Part shown: in pieces, positions 36,720 to 40,896 of the stretch
Layout of the letters: every line of letters starts with the position of its first letter
Position numbering within the stretch: the stretch's first letter is position 1
Source of the DNA: Tidjanibacter sp.
Lineage (GTDB): Bacteria > Bacteroidota > Bacteroidia > Bacteroidales > Rikenellaceae
Reading direction: 5' to 3'
Assembly: GCA_017648105.1 (NCBI GenBank)
Contig: JAGCJH010000046.1
Location: forward strand, 1-40,896
Length of the DNA stretch: 40,896 nucleotides
Translations under genes and position numbers: made by a program
The notes under the pieces: model-generated
What the model was told of the DNA's origin: nothing
The model's input: the letters and a program-made list of their open reading frames with translations, nothing else
Databases searched by the model: none

Positions 36720-38180
36720 TTAAATCTTCTCGACATCGAGGATGCCCTTACGGGTCATAACGATACGGAAGCGGTGGAGGGAGGTGGTTGAGCCCTCGAC
36801 AAGTTGCATAACCACATTGATATAATAAATCTTCTGCACCTTTACGGTCGCAACTCTACCTTCGCTATCGACCGTATCGACAGGCACCTCTGGGTTATCC
36901 ATCTTCTGCACAAAGCGGTGCATATGGAAGCGCAAAATCTCATTGATACCCTTCACAGGATAGGCACTCGCCAAGCCAAGTTGTTCGTTATCAATCACAA
37001 TGCGTTTGCGGTAGAGCAGGATTTTCTCCTCAAAGATGCGATTCTCTGCCTCCACGAGCGATGAGCGACCACGAATATCCATAATCTCGCACGGGGTCTT
37101 ATTCTCACTAATGAAGTCCACGCCCTCCTTAATCAATCCTACCTTATGGTCGAGAATGCGCACCTCCGCCTTATTGTCGAAATACTTATTACCCAAGCGG
37201 TGGGCAAAGTAGTAGCGCATAAGATCCTTAATGCGATCTTTGAGCATATAGCTCACAACGAGCACAATAAAGAGGGGACCCGTAATGTTGCCATATTTAA
37301 GTTGCGCAAACCACGCCACAGCAGTCGCAAAAATCATTGCCAAGCCTGCTGCAAGACTATAATAGACCTGCTCGACAGCAAAGCCATCACGCTTCTTATT
37401 GAGTCTGATGTATAGTTCGCTCTCAATATACTTTTTCAAGAGTCCATAACGGAAGACCAGCGCACGGTTGCCAGTAGCGTCATTTTCCTCGACAATTTCG
37501 TAGCGTTGGGTGCGTTTATACTCCTTCTCGCTCCTCACAAGATCCACCAATCGAGCCCTCGCATCCGTCAGAAGAGGCGACGAGAGGCGATCTATCTGTT
37601 TGAGAATCCTCACGCTCTGAACATCTATAATATGGCTCATAATCTCATCGCCAAAGAGGTAGTAGTTGCGCAAGCGATCCTCCACCGTAGGCACATTTAT
37701 GAGCTGATACATCGAGCGATAGATCTTCACAATAGCCTTCACTTCTGCCACAAAGTCCTCCGTGAGATATGCAACATCGGCAGGAGTCTCAGTCCGAGAG
37801 GTGTGTATCGAGTGATTTCTCAGTGCGCTCTTAAAGATGGCTGCAAACATCTTTATCTGCGACTCATACGCCTCCTCCGTGGCAGGCGTAGGCGACGATG
37901 CCAGCCTCTCGAACGAGGCACGCAGGCTCACAAAAGGGAGTGAGTCGGCATCGGAGAGTTCACGCAGGAGATAAACAGGCGTAATGAGCCTCACATTGGA
38001 TTTGATATCTCGGTAGAACTGATCCTTACCGTAGGTTTGGGGGTTGATATCGAGGCTATTAGGGACAAAAATCCACGAATTGACCATAAACTCCCCACGC
38101 CCGACCTCTTGGTTGCCCTCGAAGCCGAACTTGAACTCCACAGAGAAGTTGTCGTGTTTTTTTGCCTGAATAGTAATCAT
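36720..38180 (-). CDS. membrane protein of unknown function
   Basis: I do not recognise this 486-residue protein. There is no signal peptide. The N-terminal 270 residues are predicted soluble and mostly helical. Two membrane helices lie close together at about 272-292 and 299-316. The C-terminal 170 residues are soluble with charged stretches and end in beta-like segments (KIYYINVVMQL, TSLHRFRIVMTRKGILDVEKI). This layout would put both soluble parts in the cytoplasm if the hairpin inserts fully. It stands alone, 162 bases from the transporter gene, with the same direction. An AGG precedes the ATG. Confidence 0.7.
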   Translation of the reverse strand: MITIQAKKHDNFSVEFKFGFEGNQEVGRGEFMVNSWIFVPNSLDINPQTYGKDQFYRDIKSNVRLITPVYLLRELSDADSLPFVSLRASFERLASSPTPATEEAYESQIKMFAAIFKSALRNHSIHTSRTETPADVAYLTEDFVAEVKAIVKIYRSMYQLINVPTVEDRLRNYYLFGDEIMSHIIDVQSVRILKQIDRLSSPLLTDARARLVDLVRSEKEYKRTQRYEIVEENDATGNRALVFRYGLLKKYIESELYIRLNKKRDGFAVEQVYYSLAAGLAMIFATAVAWFAQLKYGNITGPLFIVLVVSYMLKDRIKDLMRYYFAHRLGNKYFDNKAEVRILDHKVGLIKEGVDFISENKTPCEIMDIRGRSSLVEAENRIFEEKILLYRKRIVIDNEQLGLASAYPVKGINEILRFHMHRFVQKMDNPEVPVDTVDSEGRVATVKVQKIYYINVVMQLVEGSTTSLHRFRIVMTRKGILDVEKI

Positions 38181-38342
38181 CCTATCTTTATGGTTTTCAA
38201 CCCAATAGTCGAGATAGAGGTTCAGAGAGTCACATCTTTACTACCCAACATTTTTTCGGCGTTAGAAGATGTAGGATAGTTGTGGAGAGCGACACCTGAA
38301 ACTCCCTCTACTCGTCTATTAGATTGTTGTGTATTGTCGTTT

Positions 38343-39959
38343 TTAGAACAAACCAGGAGTGAAGCCCAACCATTTGAGCACGGTTTCGCCCCAGAGCAAA
38401 ATCAACACCCAAGCGATAAACATCATCGTAATACCAAACTTAAAGGTATCACTCCAACTATAATGGTTGGTGGTGTAGAGCAGCGCTGCGGGTTTGCTAT
38501 TGAAGGGCAGTACATAGACGTGCTCAATCAGAAGTGCAACGGGGAAGGCAAGGCTCATAATGGGATAGCCAAACTTCTGTGCGGTGGCGATTGCAATAGG
38601 TACGAAAATCATCGTACGCATATTCTTGCTGGAAAATACCAGAGCGCTCAGCAACATCAAGCCAGTGAGCACCAAATAGAGCACCCAATAGGGAGTGTTC
38701 TGCGTGATACCGAAGCCATCGAAAACTGTATCTACAATGGTAACGTGGAGGTCGGTAGCATTCAAACCCGAGCCAAGCACATAAGCACCAGCCGAGAAGA
38801 GCATCAAGTGCCAAGGAATATCTACATCATTCCACTTAACAATACCAATTTTAGGCATCAGCGCCACGATAGCACCAATAAATGCAACGGTTGTTTCGTC
38901 GATGCCGTGCCACTTCTTCGTAACCCAAAGAACGAGCACGCCCACAAAAATCAAGACAGCCTTAATCTCATCGAATGACACTTTACCCATAGCGTGGAGC
39001 TCCTTGCGCAAGCGCTCCATACCACCATCAATCTGAGGTACTTGTTCCTCCTTTTTCATTGGGAAGATGAGCTTTGCACCCACAATCCAGCCGAGCAACA
39101 AAAGGATGATTGCAAGAGGAAGTGCAGCCGAGAGCCAGTTGGAATAGGAGATTTCAAAGCCACCCACGGCACCTGCGATAATCGACACAGCGAGCAGGTT
39201 GGCACCCGAGCCAGTCATAAAACCACTCGCACCAATATTCACTTGGAACAAGTTTTGGAGCACGAGGTTACGACCAAAATTGTTACGCTCACCATTGCTT
39301 GCACCATAAATTGCAGCTACCACCATAAAGATGGGGAGCAAGATGGTTGCCTTCACAGTCGTTGCCGAGATGAACATCGAAAGCACCAAGTTGATAACAA
39401 TGAAGCTGAAAAATATACCGCTTGCATTCTTACCAAAGCGCAGTACAAACCAAAGTGCGAATCTCTTTGCAACCCTTGTTTTTACGAGCATACTCGCCAA
39501 CACGAACGACAAGATATTGAGCCACATAACGGGGTGACCGAGCTGTGCAAAAGCCTCCTTCTGGGGCAAGACACCAGTGAGCACGGTACCGCAAATCAGA
39601 AGCAACGAAGTGAGGTAGTTGGGGATTGCCTCCGTTACCCACAACACGATAGCCGCCGCAAAGATTGCAAGCATCGCGTAGTTGGAGCGAATGAAGTCAA
39701 CAAGTCCGAGTTCGTTGAGCCTCTTGATAGCCTTCGCACCCGTCAAGCCCTCTGCGGTGATGTTATCCAAAAAGCCGATGTCAGCAATCCAATAGATGAG
39801 CACAAAGACAAGAATAGCCAAAGGACCACCCAAGCGAGCCATCCATTTCTCGAAGCCACTCTTCTCCATCTTAGGTAGTTTCTCTACCTTGTAGTTATTC
39901 ATATCCAGTGGATCGAAAACCTGCTCCTCTTCGTGATTCAAATTAGTAGTTTCGCTCAT
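38343..39959 (-). CDS. SLC13/DASS-family sodium-anion transporter
   Basis: A 538-residue multi-pass inner membrane protein with about a dozen hydrophobic segments from residue 45 on. It resembles divalent anion:sodium symporters, which move succinate, citrate or related acids. The usual Ser-Asn-Thr motifs that hold the sodium and carboxylate are altered: the first reads SATTVKATILLPI (198-210) and the second FSSKNMRTMIFVPI. The first loop motif reads MTGSGANLLAV (248-258). The substrate is therefore uncertain. The N-terminal 40 residues are acidic and cytoplasmic. No neighbouring metabolic gene hints at the substrate. Confidence 0.85.
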   Translation of the reverse strand: MSETTNLNHEEEQVFDPLDMNNYKVEKLPKMEKSGFEKWMARLGGPLAILVFVLIYWIADIGFLDNITAEGLTGAKAIKRLNELGLVDFIRSNYAMLAIFAAAIVLWVTEAIPNYLTSLLLICGTVLTGVLPQKEAFAQLGHPVMWLNILSFVLASMLVKTRVAKRFALWFVLRFGKNASGIFFSFIVINLVLSMFISATTVKATILLPIFMVVAAIYGASNGERNNFGRNLVLQNLFQVNIGASGFMTGSGANLLAVSIIAGAVGGFEISYSNWLSAALPLAIILLLLGWIVGAKLIFPMKKEEQVPQIDGGMERLRKELHAMGKVSFDEIKAVLIFVGVLVLWVTKKWHGIDETTVAFIGAIVALMPKIGIVKWNDVDIPWHLMLFSAGAYVLGSGLNATDLHVTIVDTVFDGFGITQNTPYWVLYLVLTGLMLLSALVFSSKNMRTMIFVPIAIATAQKFGYPIMSLAFPVALLIEHVYVLPFNSKPAALLYTTNHYSWSDTFKFGITMMFIAWVLILLWGETVLKWLGFTPGLF

Positions 39960-40084
39960 AATAGCATATAGTTTTTATAGATTATTTTCCGTTTTGGTGG
40001 ACTACCCTCTCAATGTGGGTGGTCATTTTGGTGTGGCTCTTGCCACTCTCTCTTTCGTTTCAGTATTTTTTTAGAATATGGAGT

Positions 40085-40124
40085 GTTGCTTGTGGGGCAG
40101 GAGGCTCTCCCACCCCACGGCAAC
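40085..40124. repeat. strong 15-bp stem-loop in the 40 kb intergenic gap
   Basis: Three paired blocks (GTTGC, GTGGGG and GGAG with their complements) form a stem with small internal loops and a GCT triloop. On the plus strand it is followed by AATCTTTTTTTG, so it looks like a plus-strand intrinsic terminator. No plus-strand gene lies upstream. On the minus strand, where the neighbouring genes lie, the tail is A-rich instead. The remaining sequence of the 39960-40144 gap shows nothing else I can assign. Confidence 0.6.
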
Positions 40125-40144
40125 AATCTTTTTTTGCCAATAAT

Positions 40145-40896
40145 CTACTCGGCACGCACAATATCAGCGCAGAAAAGCTGACCAGTGCTATCGCAAGCAA
40201 ACCACGCAATGTTATTCTCGAAGTCGAGGCAGATACCCTCAATCCAAGGCACTGCGCTGGGTTTGAAGCGAGCAATGAAGTCGCCCCAGATTGTGAAGTT
40301 CACAATCTCATTAGCCCAAGCATCAACAGCCCAAAGGGTGTTGTTGGTAGTATCAAACCACAAATCCGAGAAACACTCGCTAATAAACGATGCGTTGTAC
40401 ATAAGCGCCACGCCCTCGTGCTCCAAAGAGTAGATAACGAGGTTTGCGGGGCTCTGATTGCCGATATAAAGGTAGCCATCGTGGTAGGTAATAGCCTCCA
40501 AACCACTGTTGGAATCGTAGGCGTTTGCGTCAATCTGCACAACACGACGACCTTTGTACTTACCATCCTCCTGGAAAACCCTCCATACATAGTTATCCTT
40601 CTCGTCGCATACATAAATGGTACCACTTACGGGATCGACGGTCACACCCTCCAAATCTTTCTCCAATTTGGCGAAGTGGGTGCTCTCCCTTGTACCATCG
40701 AAGTTGATGTTCCAGAGAGTACCACCAGAGTTGCTCACACCGATAAGACCTGTCTTATCTGCATTGAAGCACACACCCGAGAAGTCACCGATAACATCAC
40801 TGCTATCAAAGCACTTACGGTAGTTGGCGAACTCTGCAATGGAGCAAGCAGGCACCTCCTTCGAAATGTTGGGTGCGGGAGCGAGTTCGGGCTCTG
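40145..40896 (-). CDS. SdiA-regulated-like beta-propeller protein, N-terminus cut by window edge
   Basis: The frame is open from the right edge to TAG at 40145-40147, so about 249 residues of the C-terminal part are visible. Blades with repeated patterns such as LEGVTVDPVSGTIYVCDE, SGLEAITYHDGYLYIGNQ and FSDLWFDTTNNTLWAVDA indicate a beta propeller of the SdiA-regulated/esterase-like type. The portion nearest the edge (EPELAPAPNISKEVPACS) looks like a Pro/Ala/Glu linker after an unseen signal region. The molecular role of this family is poorly known. Confidence 0.7.
   Translation of the reverse strand, partial: EPELAPAPNISKEVPACSIAEFANYRKCFDSSDVIGDFSGVCFNADKTGLIGVSNSGGTLWNINFDGTRESTHFAKLEKDLEGVTVDPVSGTIYVCDEKDNYVWRVFQEDGKYKGRRVVQIDANAYDSNSGLEAITYHDGYLYIGNQSPANLVIYSLEHEGVALMYNASFISECFSDLWFDTTNNTLWAVDAWANEIVNFTIWGDFIARFKPSAVPWIEGICLDFENNIAWFACDSTGQLFCADIVRAE

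Noticed and set aside
1..40896. CRISPR arrays, tRNA or rRNA genes, insertion sequences, prophage
   Set aside because: I found no regularly spaced direct repeats, cloverleaf-like sequences, transposase motifs or phage structural genes.

Overview
The window looks like chromosomal DNA from a Bacteroidales bacterium. The signs are a SusC/SusD pair, many lipoproteins with a Cys followed by acidic residues, BACON and leucine-rich-repeat proteins, and promoter-like sites of the Bacteroidetes form TTTG-N19-TAnnTTTG. An Alistipes-like genome is my guess but cannot be proven from this sequence.

Positions 1-19909 (all minus strand) form a dense nucleotide-biosynthesis block. Reading in the direction of transcription, it starts with pyrC-pyrK-pyrD-pyrF-pyrE-pyrB, which covers carbamoyl aspartate formation through UMP, with carAB absent. 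A small 56-residue Cys-containing ORF and a strong hairpin follow. Then comes purE-purL-purC-purF-purM-purN-purH-purD-folD-purB-purA, which is PRPP to IMP to AMP, with folD positioned to serve the formyl-folate steps. purK and the GMP branch are not in the window. purA runs off the left edge.

The leader upstream of pyrC (about 19942-20127) is the best regulatory find. It has a close-to-consensus promoter, a 32-codon leader ORF, a hairpin, a U-rich run and an intrinsic terminator. The leader stop codon lies inside the 5' arm of the terminator. This is the layout of UTP-sensitive, translation-coupled attenuation known from enterobacterial pyrBI. pyrB itself carries a C-terminal zinc-ribbon segment resembling the zinc domain of PyrI, without the nucleotide-binding allosteric domain.

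Positions 20171-21148 hold a secreted alpha/beta hydrolase on the minus strand, divergent from the next block. Between them is a perfect 20-bp palindrome at 21282-21301.

Positions 21368-36633 (plus strand) form a nine-gene, probably single, operon. It encodes SusC, SusD, two large lipoproteins of unknown function, two leucine-rich-repeat lipoproteins, a lipid-anchored subtilisin-family protease, a DUF1573-like periplasmic protein and a small lipocalin-like lipoprotein. No glycoside hydrolase is present. I infer a surface system for capturing, cutting and importing protein or peptide rather than glycan. A bidirectional terminator at 36668-36702 closes it.

Positions 36720-40896 (minus strand) hold an unrecognised two-helix membrane protein, an SLC13/DASS-type transporter with unusual substrate motifs, and the C-terminal part of a SdiA-regulated-like beta-propeller protein cut by the right edge. 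I saw no tRNA, rRNA, insertion sequence, prophage or CRISPR array.
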